Assembly (NCBI RefSeq): GCF_003612015.1
Contig: NZ_RARB01000007.1
Span: forward strand, 124,562-188,561
From: Pantoea piersonii
GTDB taxonomy: Bacteria; Pseudomonadota; Gammaproteobacteria; Enterobacterales; Enterobacteriaceae
Direction: 5' to 3'
DNA length: 64,000 bases
Shown here: positions 19,198 to 30,028 of the stretch, in pieces
How positions within the stretch are numbered: the first letter of the stretch is position 1
How the letters are laid out: every line of letters begins with the position of its first letter
Program-made: the position numbers and the translations under genes
The notes under the pieces: model-generated
What the model was told of the DNA's origin: nothing
Databases searched by the model: none
Seen by the model: the letters and a program-made list of their open reading frames with translations, nothing else

Positions 19198-20538
19198 ATG
19201 AGTACCGCAACGCTGGTGTTAACTGCAGCAGGCTCTGTCCTGCTGCTGCTTTTTTTAGTGATGAAAGCGCGTATGCACGCCTTTGTCGCGCTGATGCTGG
19301 TATCAATTGGTGCGGGTCTCTGTTCCGGCATGCCGCTGGACAAGATCGCGGACACCATGCAGAAGGGCATGGGCGGCACGCTGGGCTTTCTGGCTATTGT
19401 TGTCGCGCTGGGCGCGATGTTCGGCAAAATCCTGCATGAGACGGGCGCGGTCGATCAGATCGCTATCCGCATGCTGAAAACCTTCGGCGAAAGCCGCGCA
19501 CACTATGCGATGGGCATCGCGGGTCTTATCTGCGCGCTGCCGCTCTTCTTTGAAGTGGCGGTTGTGCTGTTGATCAGTATCGCCTTTGCGGTGGCGCGCC
19601 GTACCCATGACAACCTGGTGAAGCTGGTGATCCCGCTGTTCGCCGGCGTGGCGGCGTCGGCGGCCTTTCTGCTGCCGGGCCCCGCGCCGATGCTGCTGGC
19701 TTCGCAGATGCACGCCGATTTTGGCTGGATGATTTTGCTGGGGCTCTGCGCCGCGATCCCCGGCATGCTGATCGCCGGTCCGCTGTTTGGCTCGCTGATT
19801 GCGCGCCGCGTGACCTTTAGCGCGCCGCCGGAAGATCACCAGCCGGACGTTGACGCGGCGAAGCTGCCGTCGTTCGGCTTCAGCCTGGCATTGATCCTGT
19901 TCCCGCTCATGCTGGTAGGATTAAAGACCATCGGCGCACGCTTCACCGAGCAAGGCTCTACGCTGTATGAATGGCTGGAGTTTATCGGCCATCCTTTTAC
20001 GGCGATTCTGCTCGCCTGTCTGGTGGCGATTTACGGTCTGGCTTACCGTCAGGGCATGGATAAAGAGAAAGTGATGCAGGTGTGCGGCAGCGCGCTGCAA
20101 CCCGCGGGCATTATTTTGCTGGTCATCGGCGCAGGCGGCGTGTTCAAGCAGGTGCTGGTAGATTCCGGCGTCGGCCCGGTGCTGGGCCATGCGCTGACCG
20201 GCGCGGGGCTGCCTGTTGCGCTGGCCTGCTTTATCCTTTCTGGCGCGGTGCGCGTGATTCAGGGCTCAGCGACGGTTGCCTGCCTCACGACGGTCGGGCT
20301 GGTGATGCCGGTTATCGAACCGCTGCACTACAGCGGCGCGCAGCTGGCGGCGCTCTCAATCTGCATTGGCGGCGGCTCCATTATTATCAGCCATGTTAAT
20401 GACGCGGGTTTCTGGCTGTTCGGCCGCTTTACCGGCGCGACCGAAGGGGAAACGCTGAAGACCTGGACGCTGATGGAGACGATTCTCGGCACCGTCGGCG
20501 CGATTGTCGGCATGATTGCCTTTCAACTGCTGTCGTAA
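19198..20538 (+). CDS. gntU: Low-affinity gluconate/H+ symporter GntU
   Basis: Inner-membrane gluconate transporter of the GntP family, 446 residues, equal to E. coli GntU, with about 12-14 hydrophobic segments. Family motifs seen include MPLDKIADTMQKGMGGTLGFLA and VRVIQGSATVACLTTVGL. SIIISHVNDAGFWLF marks the substrate region. It is the second gene of gntKU. The high-affinity paralogue gntT, which in E. coli lies next to nfuA, is absent from this window. Confidence 0.95.
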   Translation: MSTATLVLTAAGSVLLLLFLVMKARMHAFVALMLVSIGAGLCSGMPLDKIADTMQKGMGGTLGFLAIVVALGAMFGKILHETGAVDQIAIRMLKTFGESRAHYAMGIAGLICALPLFFEVAVVLLISIAFAVARRTHDNLVKLVIPLFAGVAASAAFLLPGPAPMLLASQMHADFGWMILLGLCAAIPGMLIAGPLFGSLIARRVTFSAPPEDHQPDVDAAKLPSFGFSLALILFPLMLVGLKTIGARFTEQGSTLYEWLEFIGHPFTAILLACLVAIYGLAYRQGMDKEKVMQVCGSALQPAGIILLVIGAGGVFKQVLVDSGVGPVLGHALTGAGLPVALACFILSGAVRVIQGSATVACLTTVGLVMPVIEPLHYSGAQLAALSICIGGGSIIISHVNDAGFWLFGRFTGATEGETLKTWTLMETILGTVGAIVGMIAFQLLS

Positions 20539-20543
20539 ATCCT

Positions 20544-20571
20544 GAGCCACCGCGCCAGCGCGCGGTGGCTC
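20544..20571 (+). terminator. Terminator after gntU
   Basis: GAGCCACCGCGC and GCGCGGTGGCTC form a 12-base-pair stem with a four-base loop. Only a short pyrimidine run (TTCT) follows. Confidence 0.75.
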
Positions 20572-20768
20572 TTCTGCTACGCCTCGAAAAACTCAACTTT
20601 GCCGCCGACAATTTTGTTTTTTTCTGCTCTTCCCGCTGTTTCCTCACCGCGCTGTTTTAATAATATTTTGCTGGCCAGCTTATTTATATTCAGCAGGCCG
20701 TCACAGGGCGTTTTGCCCGAAAGCGCAGGTTCATGCAAAGCCAGTAAGCGATCCTCTGTGCAACGCCG

Positions 20769-21362
20769 CTATAGCTTCAGATAGACGCGAATGCCGTCCA
20801 GGAACATCTGCGTCGCCAGCATAATCAGTATCAGCCCCATCAGGCGCTCCAGCGCATTGACGCCTTTGTCGCCCAGCAGCCGCAAAAACAGGCCCGACAG
20901 CAGCAGAATCGTTACCGTCACGCCCCAGGCGATCAGCAGCGCGCCGACAAGATGCCCCATCTGATTAGGATACTGATGCGACAGCAGCATCAGCGTGGCG
21001 AGCAGCGAGGGGCCGGCGACCAGCGGGATCGCCAGCGGCACCAGAAACGGCTCCTCGCCGGCGGGCAGTCCGCTGGTGCTGCTTTCGCCCGACGGGAAAA
21101 TCATACGAATAGCGATAAGGAACAGGATCACGCCGCCGGAAATTGAGACCGTTTCGGTGCGCAGATTAAGAAAGGTCAGAATGCGTTCGCCCGCGAAGAG
21201 AAACAGCAGCATCAGCACCAGCGCAATCAGCAGCTCGCGGATCAATACCGCACGCCGCCGCTTCGGCTCCAGGTGCTTTAATACCGACATAAAAATCGGC
21301 AGGTTGCCCAGCGGATCCATAATAAGCAGCAGTAAAATGGTTACAGAAATCATTTCAGTCAT
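20769..21362 (-). CDS. yhgN: MarC family inner-membrane protein YhgN
   Basis: Membrane protein of the UPF0056/MarC family with six predicted transmembrane segments and 197 residues, equal to E. coli YhgN. Conserved features are the N-terminal LLIMDPLGNLPIF and the middle block EEPFLVPLAIPLVAGPSLLATLM. Its physiological role is not established. It is transcribed divergently from asd and toward gntU. The 197 bases between its stop and the gntU terminator hold no gene that I can support. Confidence 0.92.
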   Translation of the reverse strand: MTEMISVTILLLLIMDPLGNLPIFMSVLKHLEPKRRRAVLIRELLIALVLMLLFLFAGERILTFLNLRTETVSISGGVILFLIAIRMIFPSGESSTSGLPAGEEPFLVPLAIPLVAGPSLLATLMLLSHQYPNQMGHLVGALLIAWGVTVTILLLSGLFLRLLGDKGVNALERLMGLILIMLATQMFLDGIRVYLKL

Positions 21363-21582
21363 TTGTTTTACGTTATCCCTTACATCCCGGCGCGAGGTTA
21401 TTAGCCGCGCTGCTGAAAAAGTTGGCTTAATCGAATTAATTCACTTGCCAGAAAAGCTGCATTTTGTAGAGTTGTTGTTCACAGGTAAATCCATTTATGA
21501 CGCAGAGCGGAGTGAAAACACCATTCCGTTCTTCCCTTCGGTAAGCAGGTCGGCTGTTAGCGCTGACTGAGACGGACAGAAA

Positions 21583-22692
21583 ATGAAGAATGTAGGTTTT
21601 GTTGGTTGGCGCGGTATGGTCGGCTCCGTGCTGATGTCGCGCATGAGCGAAGAGCGTGATTTTGACGTTATTAATCCGGTCTTCTTCTCCACTTCGCAGC
21701 TGGGACAGTCTGCGCCGACGTTTGGCGGCAAGTCCACAGGTGCGCTGCAGGATGCGTTTGATATCGAGGCGCTCAAGGCGCTGGATATCATTATCACCTG
21801 TCAGGGCGGCGATTATACCAGTGAAGTCTACCCAAAGCTGCGTGAAAGCGGCTGGCAGGGCTACTGGATTGACGCGGCTTCGACGCTGCGCATGAAAGAT
21901 GACGCCATCATTATTCTCGATCCGGTAAACCATCAGGTGATTCGTCAGGGTCTCGACAACGGCATTAAGACCTTCGTCGGCGGCAACTGTACCGTCAGCC
22001 TGATGCTGATGTCGCTGGGCGGCCTGTTTGCTCAGGATCTGGTGGAGTGGGCTTCGGTCGCCACTTACCAGGCCGCTTCCGGCGGCGGCGCGCGCCATAT
22101 GCGCGAGCTGCTGACGCAGATGGGCATGCTGCATAACCACGTCGCCACCTCGCTGCAGGATCCCGCTTCAGCTATCCTCGACATCGAGCGCAGCGTCACT
22201 GAGCTGACCCGCTCCGGCACCTTGCCTACCGATAATTTCGGCGTGCCGCTGGCTGGCAGTCTGATTCCCTGGATCGATAAGCAGCTCGACAACGGCCAGA
22301 GCCGCGAAGAGTGGAAAGGCCAGGCGGAAACCAACAAAATCCTCGGCACGCAGCAGACGATCCCAGTCGATGGCCTGTGCGTGCGCGTCGGCGCGCTGCG
22401 CTGCCACAGCCAGGCATTTACCCTGAAGCTGAAAAAAGATGTGCCGCTGGCGGAAATCGAACAGCTGCTGGCGTCGCATAACGAGTGGGTGAAAGTGGTG
22501 CCTAATGACCGCGAGCTGACCATGCGCGAACTGACGCCTGCGGCGGTGACCGGCACGCTGACCACGCCGGTCGGCCGTCTGCGCAAGCTCAATATGGGGC
22601 CGGAATATCTTTCCGCCTTTACCGTCGGCGACCAGCTGCTGTGGGGCGCAGCTGAGCCGCTGCGCCGCATGTTGCGTCTGCTGGTGGACTAA
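21583..22692 (+). CDS. asd: Aspartate-semialdehyde dehydrogenase
   Basis: NADPH-dependent reductive dephosphorylation of aspartyl-4-phosphate to aspartate semialdehyde, the branch point toward lysine, diaminopimelate, threonine and methionine. The 369-residue product begins with the nucleotide-binding stretch [15 protein letters not shown] and has the catalytic Cys136 in [10 protein letters not shown]. The catalytic His is in [12 protein letters not shown]. The start follows GAGACGGACAGAAA, a weak ribosome site. The upstream 220 bases contain no recognisable lysine riboswitch. It is monocistronic with its own terminator. Confidence 0.97.
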   Translation: MKNVGFVGWRGMVGSVLMSRMSEERDFDVINPVFFSTSQLGQSAPTFGGKSTGALQDAFDIEALKALDIIITCQGGDYTSEVYPKLRESGWQGYWIDAASTLRMKDDAIIILDPVNHQVIRQGLDNGIKTFVGGNCTVSLMLMSLGGLFAQDLVEWASVATYQAASGGGARHMRELLTQMGMLHNHVATSLQDPASAILDIERSVTELTRSGTLPTDNFGVPLAGSLIPWIDKQLDNGQSREEWKGQAETNKILGTQQTIPVDGLCVRVGALRCHSQAFTLKLKKDVPLAEIEQLLASHNEWVKVVPNDRELTMRELTPAAVTGTLTTPVGRLRKLNMGPEYLSAFTVGDQLLWGAAEPLRRMLRLLVD

Positions 22693-22707
22693 AATAAAAA
22701 ACTAAGC

Positions 22708-22730
22708 GAGGCCGGGATTTTCCCGGCCTC
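22708..22730 (+). terminator. Terminator after asd
   Basis: GAGGCCGGGA and TCCCGGCCTC form a 10-base-pair stem with a TTT loop. The following T content is modest. Confidence 0.8.
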
Positions 22731-22824
22731 TTACCTGATTATTCTGAAATAAGTCAAACCGCTTACCGTCTGTAAGTGATCGGCTTCCCTTTTTTACGTC
22801 CCCGCCAATAATTTTTTGCTTTCC

Positions 22825-22845
22825 GGGCTGGCAACTTGCAAGCCC
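22825..22845. promoter_or_regulatory. 21-base dyad upstream of the glg operon
   Basis: GGGCT, one mismatch, GCAA, a central C, then TTGC, one mismatch and AGCCC form a near-perfect 21-base palindrome, 204 bases before glgB. It is close to a TATGAT -10-like element (22850-22855). It could be an operator or a short hairpin; the rest of the 320-base gap holds no gene. Confidence 0.35.
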
Positions 22846-23049
22846 AAGCTATGATTTAACAATGATGTGCCGGTTGTTGACTGTTTTGTATTTCGCACTG
22901 AATAGTTGTTGTACACGGCAAAGTTATTTTCCCACGGAGCGGTTTCCTTTCTCTGCCGTTGTACGCATGGCTCAATGAAGAGCAGCGCACCTGATGCGTG
23001 GCAAAAGCCGCGCTCATTTCGCCTGCCACATAATCACAGGAAGAAAGTC

Positions 23050-25233
23050 ATGTCAGAGCTTCCCGATCGCCTGGCGATCAATGCCCTGTTTGCGGGTAAT
23101 TATTCCGATCCCTTCGCCTTACTGGGGATGCACCAGACAGCCAACGGGCTGGAAGTCAGGGCGCTGCTGCCCGACGCTTCGGAAGTATGGGTTATCGAAA
23201 CCAACACGGGGCGTAAAGTCGCCCAGCTGAAATGCCTCGATCCGCGCGGCTTTTTCAGCGCGGTGGTGCCACGCCGCAAGAATATGTTTCGCTACCAGCT
23301 GGCGGTGGAATGGCACGGTCAGCAAAACCTGATCGACGACGCCTATCGCTTTGGTCCGCTGTTGCAGGAGATGGATGCCTGGCTGCTGGCGGAAGGGACC
23401 CATCTGCGTCCTTACGAAACCCTGGGCGCACACGCTGCGGTGATTGACGATGTGCACGGCACGCGCTTTAGCGTCTGGGCGCCCAACGCGCAGCGCGTTT
23501 CAGTAGTAGGCGATTTCAACTTCTGGGATGGCCGTCGTCATCCGATGCGTTTCCGCCGTGAAATGGGCATCTGGGAGCTGTTCGTGCCAGGCGCGTACAA
23601 CGGGCAGCTCTACAAATTCGAAATCGTCGATCATACAGGCCATCTGCGCATTAAAGCGGATCCCTACGCGTTTGAGGCGCAAATGCGTCCGCAAACGGCG
23701 TCGATGATTTGCGGCCTGCCGCCGAAGGTCGAGATGCCCGAGGAGCGTAAGGCGCGCAACGAATTTGACGCGCCGATTTCTGTCTATGAGGTGCACCTCG
23801 GCTCGTGGCGGCGTCATACCGAGAATAATTTCTGGCTCAGCTACAAAGAGCTGGCGGAGCAGCTGGTGCCCTACGTCAAAGAGATGGGCTTTACCCATAT
23901 CGAGCTGCTGCCGGTCAATGAGCATCCTTTCGATGGCAGCTGGGGTTATCAGCCGCTCGGCATGTATGCGCCGACGCGGCGCTTCGGCACGCGCGACGAA
24001 TTCCTCTATTTTATCAATGCCGCGCACGAGGCGGGCCTTAACGTGCTGCTGGACTGGGTGCCAGGCCACTTCCCCAGCGACGATTTCGGCCTGGCGAAGT
24101 TTGACGGCACCGAGCTGTATGAGCACAGCGATCCGCGTGAAGGCTTTCACCAGGACTGGAACACCCTGATCTACAACTTTGGCCGCCGCGAAGTGAGCAA
24201 CTATCTGGCGGGCAACGCGCTTTACTGGATAGAACGCTGCGGCATCGACGGACTGCGCGTCGATGCGGTGGCCTCGATGATTTACCGCGACTACAGCCGC
24301 GCCGAAGGCGAATGGGTGCCGAACCATTATGGCGGCCGGGAAAATCTCGAAGCCATCGCCTTTCTGCGCTACACCAACCGCACGCTGGGACGCGCGGCGC
24401 CGGGCAGCGTCACCATCGCCGAAGAGTCTACCGACTTCGACGGCGTATCGCGTCCGCCGGAAGCGGGCGGCCTCGGCTTCTGGTACAAGTGGAACCTGGG
24501 CTGGATGCACGACACGCTCGACTACATGAAGCTCGACCCGGTGTACCGCAGCCATCATCACGATCTGATGAGCTTCGGCATGATGTACAACTACACCGAA
24601 AACTTTATGTTGCCGCTTTCCCATGACGAAGTAGTGCACGGCAAGAAATCGCTGCTTGACCGTATGCCGGGTGACGCCTGGCAGAAGTTTGCCAACCTGC
24701 GCGCCTACTACGGCTGGATGTGGGCCTTCCCCGGCAAGAAACTGCTGTTTATGGGCGGCGAGTTCGCTCAGGGCAGAGAGTGGAACCACGACGTCAGCCT
24801 TGACTGGCATCTGCTGGAGGGCGCCGATAACTGGCATCACGGCGTGCAGCGGCTGGTGCGCGATCTGAACCATACCTATCGCCACTATGCGCCGCTCCAT
24901 CAGCTCGATTTCGATCCCGCTGGCTTCGAGTGGCTGGTTGTCGACGATCGCGAAAATTCGGTGTTCGTCTTTGTGCGTCGCGATCGCGACGGCAACGAGA
25001 TTATCGTCGCCAGTAACTTTACGCCAGTGCCGCGCCATAACTATCGCTTCGGCGTTAATCAGGCAGGCAACTGGCGCGAAGTGCTCAACACCGACCAGCA
25101 CAGCTATCACGGTAGCGATACGCGTAACCCGGTGGTGCATACCGATGAGATCTACAGCCATAACCGACCGCTGTCGCTGTCGCTGACGCTGCCGCCGCTC
25201 GCTACCATCTGGCTGGTGAAGGAGGCGGAATGA
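23050..25233 (+). CDS. glgB: 1,4-alpha-glucan branching enzyme GlgB
   Basis: Introduces alpha-1,6 branches into glycogen. The 727-residue protein has an N-terminal CBM48-like region (NLWAP-type [19 protein letters not shown] around 157-176) and a GH13 barrel with [17 protein letters not shown]. The nucleophile Asp is in [10 protein letters not shown], the acid/base Glu in TIAEESTDF and the transition-state Asp in [11 protein letters not shown], followed by a C-terminal beta domain. The ATG at 23050 with GGAAG upstream gives [10 protein letters not shown] as in E. coli; a longer frame from 22906 is non-homologous. It overlaps glgX by four bases. Confidence 0.97.
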   Translation: MSELPDRLAINALFAGNYSDPFALLGMHQTANGLEVRALLPDASEVWVIETNTGRKVAQLKCLDPRGFFSAVVPRRKNMFRYQLAVEWHGQQNLIDDAYRFGPLLQEMDAWLLAEGTHLRPYETLGAHAAVIDDVHGTRFSVWAPNAQRVSVVGDFNFWDGRRHPMRFRREMGIWELFVPGAYNGQLYKFEIVDHTGHLRIKADPYAFEAQMRPQTASMICGLPPKVEMPEERKARNEFDAPISVYEVHLGSWRRHTENNFWLSYKELAEQLVPYVKEMGFTHIELLPVNEHPFDGSWGYQPLGMYAPTRRFGTRDEFLYFINAAHEAGLNVLLDWVPGHFPSDDFGLAKFDGTELYEHSDPREGFHQDWNTLIYNFGRREVSNYLAGNALYWIERCGIDGLRVDAVASMIYRDYSRAEGEWVPNHYGGRENLEAIAFLRYTNRTLGRAAPGSVTIAEESTDFDGVSRPPEAGGLGFWYKWNLGWMHDTLDYMKLDPVYRSHHHDLMSFGMMYNYTENFMLPLSHDEVVHGKKSLLDRMPGDAWQKFANLRAYYGWMWAFPGKKLLFMGGEFAQGREWNHDVSLDWHLLEGADNWHHGVQRLVRDLNHTYRHYAPLHQLDFDPAGFEWLVVDDRENSVFVFVRRDRDGNEIIVASNFTPVPRHNYRFGVNQAGNWREVLNTDQHSYHGSDTRNPVVHTDEIYSHNRPLSLSLTLPPLATIWLVKEAE

Positions 25234-27206
25234 CGCTGCTTCCGGGACGTGCTGAGCCACCTGGCGCCAGTTACGACGGCAAGGGCGTAAACTTTACGCT
25301 CTTTTCCCGGCATGCCGAGCGCGTCGAACTCTGCCTGTTTAACGAGGGGCAGGAGCGGCGTTTCGAACTTCCAGCGCGTACCGGCGATATCTGGCACGGC
25401 TATGTAGCCGCGCTGAAACCGGGCCAGCGCTACGGCTTCCGCGTATACGGCCCCTGGGCGCCGGAACGCGGACACCGCTTTAATCCAGCCAAGCTGCTGG
25501 TCGATCCCTGCGCCCGTGCGGTGGAGGGTGAGGTGACGGACGACGCGCGCATCTATGGCGGCATCGATCGGCCTGATGAGCAGGACAGCGCCGCAGTGGC
25601 GCCTAAGTCGCTGGTGGTGGCGGAAGATTTCGACTGGGAAGGGGATATCGCCCCGCGCACGCCCTGGGGCAACACGGTGATTTACGAGGCGCACGTGCGC
25701 GGGTTAACGCAGCGACATCCGGAAATTCCGGAATCGCTGCGCGGGACTTACGCCGCGCTCGGCCATCCTGTTATGGTGAACTACCTGCGCCATCTCGGCA
25801 TTACCACGCTGGAGCTGCTGCCGGTAGCCCATTTCGCCAGCGAGCCGCGTCTGCAGCGCCTTGGGCTAAGCAATTACTGGGGCTATAACCCTTTCGCCCT
25901 TTGGGCCGTCGATCCGCGTTACGCCTCGCAGGAGAGCGCGACGCCTCTGCAGGAGTTTCAGCAGGCGGTGAAAAACCTGCACGCGGCGGGCATTGAAGTG
26001 GTGCTGGACGTGGTGTTCAACCACACCGCCGAGCTGGAGGAGATCGGCCCGACGCTGTCGCTGCGCGGCGTCGATAACGCCAGCTACTACTGGCTTAGCC
26101 CGCAGGGCGAATATGAAAACTGGACCGGATGCGGCAATACCCTGAACCTCAGCGATCCCCAGGTGATGAACTGGGCGCTGGAAGCGCTGCGCTACTGGGT
26201 GCGCGTCTGCCATGTCGACGGCTTTCGCTTCGACCTGGCGTCGGTGCTGGGACGCACGCCCGATTTTTCAGCGCACGCGCCGCTGTTTGAGGCGATCAAA
26301 GCCTGTCCGCTGCTCTCAACGGTCAAGCTGATCGCCGAACCCTGGGATATTGGTCCCGGCGGCTATCAGGTCGGCAATTTTCCGCCCCTGTTCGCCGAGT
26401 GGAATGACCATTTCCGCGACGATATGCGGCGCTTCTGGCTGCATCGCGACGTCAGCAACGGCGCGTTCGCCCGGCGCTTCGCCGCTTCCAGCGACCTGTT
26501 TCAGCGTGACGGCCGACTGCCGCACGCCGCCGTTAATCTGATTACCGCGCACGACGGTTTTACGCTGCGTGACCTGGTGAGCTTTAACCATAAGCACAAT
26601 CAGGCCAACGGCGAGGACAACCGCGACGGCAGCAACGGCAATTTCAGCCATAACCACGGCGTGGAGGGGCTGCGCGCCAATTTCGACGTGATTGAGCGTC
26701 GCCGCCTTAGCGCCCATGCGCTGCTGACCTCGCTGCTGCTGGCGCAGGGCACCCCGATGCTGCTCGCGGGCGACGAGCGCGGCCACAGCCAGCGCGGCAA
26801 CAATAACGCCTATTGTCAGGACAACCTCCTGACCTGGCTCGACTGGCAGGAAGAAGAGAGCAGTCTGGTAGATTTTACCGCCGCCCTGATCCGTTTGCGT
26901 CAGCAGATCCCGGCGTTAACCGCCGATCGCTGGTGGCAAGAGGGCGACGGCAATGTGCAGTGGCTAAATTCCAGCGGCAGGCCACTGCAGCGAGAGGAGT
27001 GGGAACAGAAGGCGCACAGAATGCAGATTCTGCTCTCCGGCCGCTGGTTAATAACAATAAACGCCACGGATTCGGTGAGTGACATCGCCTTACCAGACGG
27101 AGAATGGCGTGCCGTTCCTCCTTTCGCCGGGGATGACAATCCCATTTTGTCGACTGTCTGGCATGGTCCCGCACACGGTGTGTGCGTGTTCCAAAAGCAA
27201 TCATAA
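25230..27206 (+). CDS. glgX: Glycogen debranching enzyme GlgX
   Basis: Hydrolyses alpha-1,6 branches of phosphorylase-limit glycogen, releasing maltotriose and maltotetraose. It has 658 residues, with an N-terminal CBM48 domain ([19 protein letters not shown]). GH13 catalytic residues lie in GFRFDLAS (Asp), KLIAEPWD (Glu) and [12 protein letters not shown] (Asp). The start ATG overlaps the glgB stop (ATGA), so both are coupled. The released maltodextrins would normally go to MalQ/MalP; malP is not found in the window. Confidence 0.96.
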   Translation: MTLLPGRAEPPGASYDGKGVNFTLFSRHAERVELCLFNEGQERRFELPARTGDIWHGYVAALKPGQRYGFRVYGPWAPERGHRFNPAKLLVDPCARAVEGEVTDDARIYGGIDRPDEQDSAAVAPKSLVVAEDFDWEGDIAPRTPWGNTVIYEAHVRGLTQRHPEIPESLRGTYAALGHPVMVNYLRHLGITTLELLPVAHFASEPRLQRLGLSNYWGYNPFALWAVDPRYASQESATPLQEFQQAVKNLHAAGIEVVLDVVFNHTAELEEIGPTLSLRGVDNASYYWLSPQGEYENWTGCGNTLNLSDPQVMNWALEALRYWVRVCHVDGFRFDLASVLGRTPDFSAHAPLFEAIKACPLLSTVKLIAEPWDIGPGGYQVGNFPPLFAEWNDHFRDDMRRFWLHRDVSNGAFARRFAASSDLFQRDGRLPHAAVNLITAHDGFTLRDLVSFNHKHNQANGEDNRDGSNGNFSHNHGVEGLRANFDVIERRRLSAHALLTSLLLAQGTPMLLAGDERGHSQRGNNNAYCQDNLLTWLDWQEEESSLVDFTAALIRLRQQIPALTADRWWQEGDGNVQWLNSSGRPLQREEWEQKAHRMQILLSGRWLITINATDSVSDIALPDGEWRAVPPFAGDDNPILSTVWHGPAHGVCVFQKQS

Positions 27207-27216
27207 GGAGTCAGAC

Positions 27217-28503
27217 ATGGTTAAGTTAGACAGAACTGATCACCTGATGCTGGCCCGCCAGCTCCCTACACAGACTGTTGCGCTAATCCTCGCCGGGGGA
27301 AGAGGCACGCGCCTGAAAGACCTGACCGCCAAACGCGCCAAGCCGGCCGTGCATTTCGGCGGCAAGTTTCGCATTATCGATTTTGCGCTCTCGAACTGCA
27401 TTAACTCGGGGATACGCCGTATCGGCGTCATTACCCAGTATCAGTCGCACACGCTAACGCAGCACGTTCAGCGCGGCTGGTCTATCTTCAACGAAGAGAT
27501 GAATGAGTTTGTGGATTTGCTGCCGGCGCAGCAGCGCACGCTAACGGAACACTGGTATCGCGGCACCGCAGACGCCGTAACGCAGAATCTCGACATTATT
27601 CGCCGCTATCAGGCGCAATACATCGTGATTCTGGCTGGCGATCATATTTATAAAATGGACTATTCGCGCATGCTGCTCGACCACGTCGACGCCAACGCGA
27701 AGTGCACCATCGCCTGCTTGCCCGTGCCGCTTCATGAAGCGACCGCCTTTGGCGTCATGGCCGTGGATGAAAATAATAAAGTGATCGACTTTGTAGAGAA
27801 GCCGCCGCAGCCGCCTGCCATGCCAGGCGACGATACTCAGGCGCTCGCCAGTATGGGGATCTACGTGTTTAACGCCGATTATCTCTATCAGCTGCTGGAA
27901 GAAGATCTGCAGGAGCCTGAATCCAATCACGACTTCGGCAAAGATATTCTGCCGAAGGTGGTGGCGAGCGGCGAAGGGTACGCCCATTCGTTTACGCTCT
28001 CCTGCGTACAGCAGGATGAAAACTCGCCGCCTTACTGGCGCGACGTGGGGACGCTGGAGGCTTACTGGCGCGCTAATCTCGATCTCGCATCGGTGACGCC
28101 GGAGCTGGATATGTATGACCATACCTGGCCGATCCGTACGCATATGGAGCCGTTGCCGCCCGCCAAGTTTGTGCAGGACCGCTCGGGCAGCCATGGAATG
28201 ACGATGAATTCGCTGATCTCCGGCGGCACCATCATCTCTGGCTCAGTCGTGGTGAATTCCGTGCTGTTTCCACGCGTACGCATTAACTCTTTTTGCAATA
28301 TCGATTCCGCCGTACTGCTGCCTGACGTGGTGGTAGGACGATCCTGCCGCCTGCGTCGTTGCGTGATCGACCGCGCCTGCGTGCTGCCGGAAGGCATGGT
28401 GATAGGAGAGAATCCTGACGAGGACAGTCGTCGGTTTTACCGTTCAGAAGAGGGTATCGTTCTGGTCACACGCGCCATGCTTGCCAGGCTGGCCAGCGCG
28501 TAG
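27217..28503 (+). CDS. glgC: Glucose-1-phosphate adenylyltransferase GlgC
   Basis: Makes ADP-glucose from glucose-1-phosphate and ATP, the regulated step of glycogen synthesis. The 428-residue product has the nucleotide-binding start [23 protein letters not shown], which includes the Lys/Arg effector region, and the substrate block [14 protein letters not shown]-terminal left-handed beta-helix contains [18 protein letters not shown] chose ATG 27217 preceded by AAGGAG; the longer frame beginning 27079 lies inside glgX. Ten bases separate it from the glgX stop. Confidence 0.97.
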   Translation: MVKLDRTDHLMLARQLPTQTVALILAGGRGTRLKDLTAKRAKPAVHFGGKFRIIDFALSNCINSGIRRIGVITQYQSHTLTQHVQRGWSIFNEEMNEFVDLLPAQQRTLTEHWYRGTADAVTQNLDIIRRYQAQYIVILAGDHIYKMDYSRMLLDHVDANAKCTIACLPVPLHEATAFGVMAVDENNKVIDFVEKPPQPPAMPGDDTQALASMGIYVFNADYLYQLLEEDLQEPESNHDFGKDILPKVVASGEGYAHSFTLSCVQQDENSPPYWRDVGTLEAYWRANLDLASVTPELDMYDHTWPIRTHMEPLPPAKFVQDRSGSHGMTMNSLISGGTIISGSVVVNSVLFPRVRINSFCNIDSAVLLPDVVVGRSCRLRRCVIDRACVLPEGMVIGENPDEDSRRFYRSEEGIVLVTRAMLARLASA

Positions 28504-28573
28504 CCGACAACGATAAAAAGCACCATATAATCGACGCGAGGATCGCGCCCGATCACTAATTAAGAGGCCGAGG

Positions 28574-30007
28574 ATGCAGGTTTTACATGTCTGTTCAGAA
28601 CTTTTTCCGCTGCTAAAAACCGGCGGGTTGGCTGATGTTGTTGGGGCATTGCCACAGGCGCAAATTGCGGACGGAACGGATACGCGGGTGCTGTTGCCCG
28701 CTTTTCCCGACCTGCGCAAGGGGATTCCTGAAACGGAGGTCGTGGCCGAGTTGCAGACCTTTGCCGGTCCGACACGGCTGCTGTTTGGCCATTTCAACGG
28801 CGTGGGCATCTATCTGATCGACGTGCCGGAACTTTACGATCGACCCGGCAGCCCGTATCACGATACGTCGCAGTTCGCCTATGTGGATAACTATCTGCGC
28901 TTTGCTCTGCTTGGCTGGATGGGCTGTGAAATCGCTTGCGGGCTGGATACTTACTGGCAGCCCGATATCGTGCATGCGCACGACTGGCATGCGGGCCTGA
29001 CCTGCGCCTATCTGGAGGCGCGCGGACGACCGGCAAAGTCAGTGTTTACCGTGCACAACCTGGCGTACCAGGGACTCTTCAACGCCCGTCATCTGGATGA
29101 AATCGAGCTGCCTGTAGAATTCTTCGCTATGCACGGCCTGGAGTTCTACGGACAGATCTCCTACCTGAAGGCGGGCCTCTTCTATGCCGATCACATTACT
29201 GCGGTTAGCCCGACTTATGCGCATGAAATCACGCGTCCAGAGTTCGGTTACGGCATGGAGGCGCTGCTGGAGCAGCGGCTGCGCGAAGGACGCCTCAGCG
29301 GCATCCTGAACGGCGTCGATCCTGGCATCTGGGATCCGGCGCACGATCTGCTGCTCAGCGCGCGCTATAACCGCGACACGCTGGAAGCGAAGGCTGAAAA
29401 TAAACGTCAGCTGCAGATCGCGATGGGGCTGAAGGTCGATGACAGCGTGCCGGTGTTCGCGGTAATCAGTCGTCTGACCCGGCAGAAAGGACTGGATCTG
29501 GTGCTGGAAGCGCTGCCTGGCCTGCTGGCGCAGGGCGGCCAGCTGGTGCTGCTGGGGCAGGGGGACGCCGAGCTGCAGCAGGGCTTCCTGGCCGCGGCGG
29601 CGGAGCATCCCGGCAGCGTCGGCGTGCAGATTGGCTACCATGAGGCTTTCTCGCACCGCATTGTCGGCGGCGCGGACGTCATCATGGTGCCGAGCCGTTT
29701 CGAACCCTGCGGCCTGACGCAGCTCTACGGCCTGAAATATGGCACCCTGCCGCTGGTGCGGCGTACGGGCGGCCTGGCCGATACGGTTAACGACAGCTCG
29801 CTGGAGAACCTGGCTGACGGCATCGCCAGCGGATTCAGCTTTGAAGACAGCAACGCCTGGTCGCTGTTACGGGCGATTCGACGTGCTTTTGTATTGTGGT
29901 CCCGCCCTTCTCTGTGGCGTTACGTTCAGCGACAGGCGATGGGGATGGATTTTAGTTGGCAAGTGGCCGCACAGGCTTACCGCGATCTTTACCAACGTTT
30001 GCTGTAA
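28574..30007 (+). CDS. glgA: Glycogen synthase GlgA
   Basis: GT5 ADP-glucose-dependent glycogen synthase, 477 residues, equal to E. coli GlgA. The N-terminal motif [14 protein letters not shown] holds Lys15, which binds ADP-glucose. The C-terminal Rossmann domain has [18 protein letters not shown] and the conserved [15 protein letters not shown] with the family's Glu. A 70-base gap separates it from glgC, a possible location for an internal promoter. glgP follows after 21 bases. Confidence 0.97.
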   Translation: MQVLHVCSELFPLLKTGGLADVVGALPQAQIADGTDTRVLLPAFPDLRKGIPETEVVAELQTFAGPTRLLFGHFNGVGIYLIDVPELYDRPGSPYHDTSQFAYVDNYLRFALLGWMGCEIACGLDTYWQPDIVHAHDWHAGLTCAYLEARGRPAKSVFTVHNLAYQGLFNARHLDEIELPVEFFAMHGLEFYGQISYLKAGLFYADHITAVSPTYAHEITRPEFGYGMEALLEQRLREGRLSGILNGVDPGIWDPAHDLLLSARYNRDTLEAKAENKRQLQIAMGLKVDDSVPVFAVISRLTRQKGLDLVLEALPGLLAQGGQLVLLGQGDAELQQGFLAAAAEHPGSVGVQIGYHEAFSHRIVGGADVIMVPSRFEPCGLTQLYGLKYGTLPLVRRTGGLADTVNDSSLENLADGIASGFSFEDSNAWSLLRAIRRAFVLWSRPSLWRYVQRQAMGMDFSWQVAAQAYRDLYQRLL

Positions 30008-30028
30008 CGAGAGACTGGGATAACTGAT

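Noticed and set aside
21363..21582. Possible lysine riboswitch before asd
   Set aside because: The leader is short and I cannot read the conserved lysine-aptamer elements; E. coli asd lacks one too.
23500..25260. Long minus-strand open frame (586 codons) opposite glgB
   Set aside because: Complete overlap with the well-conserved glgB; the frame is a by-product of high G+C codon bias, the product is His/Ala/Val rich with no recognisable domain.
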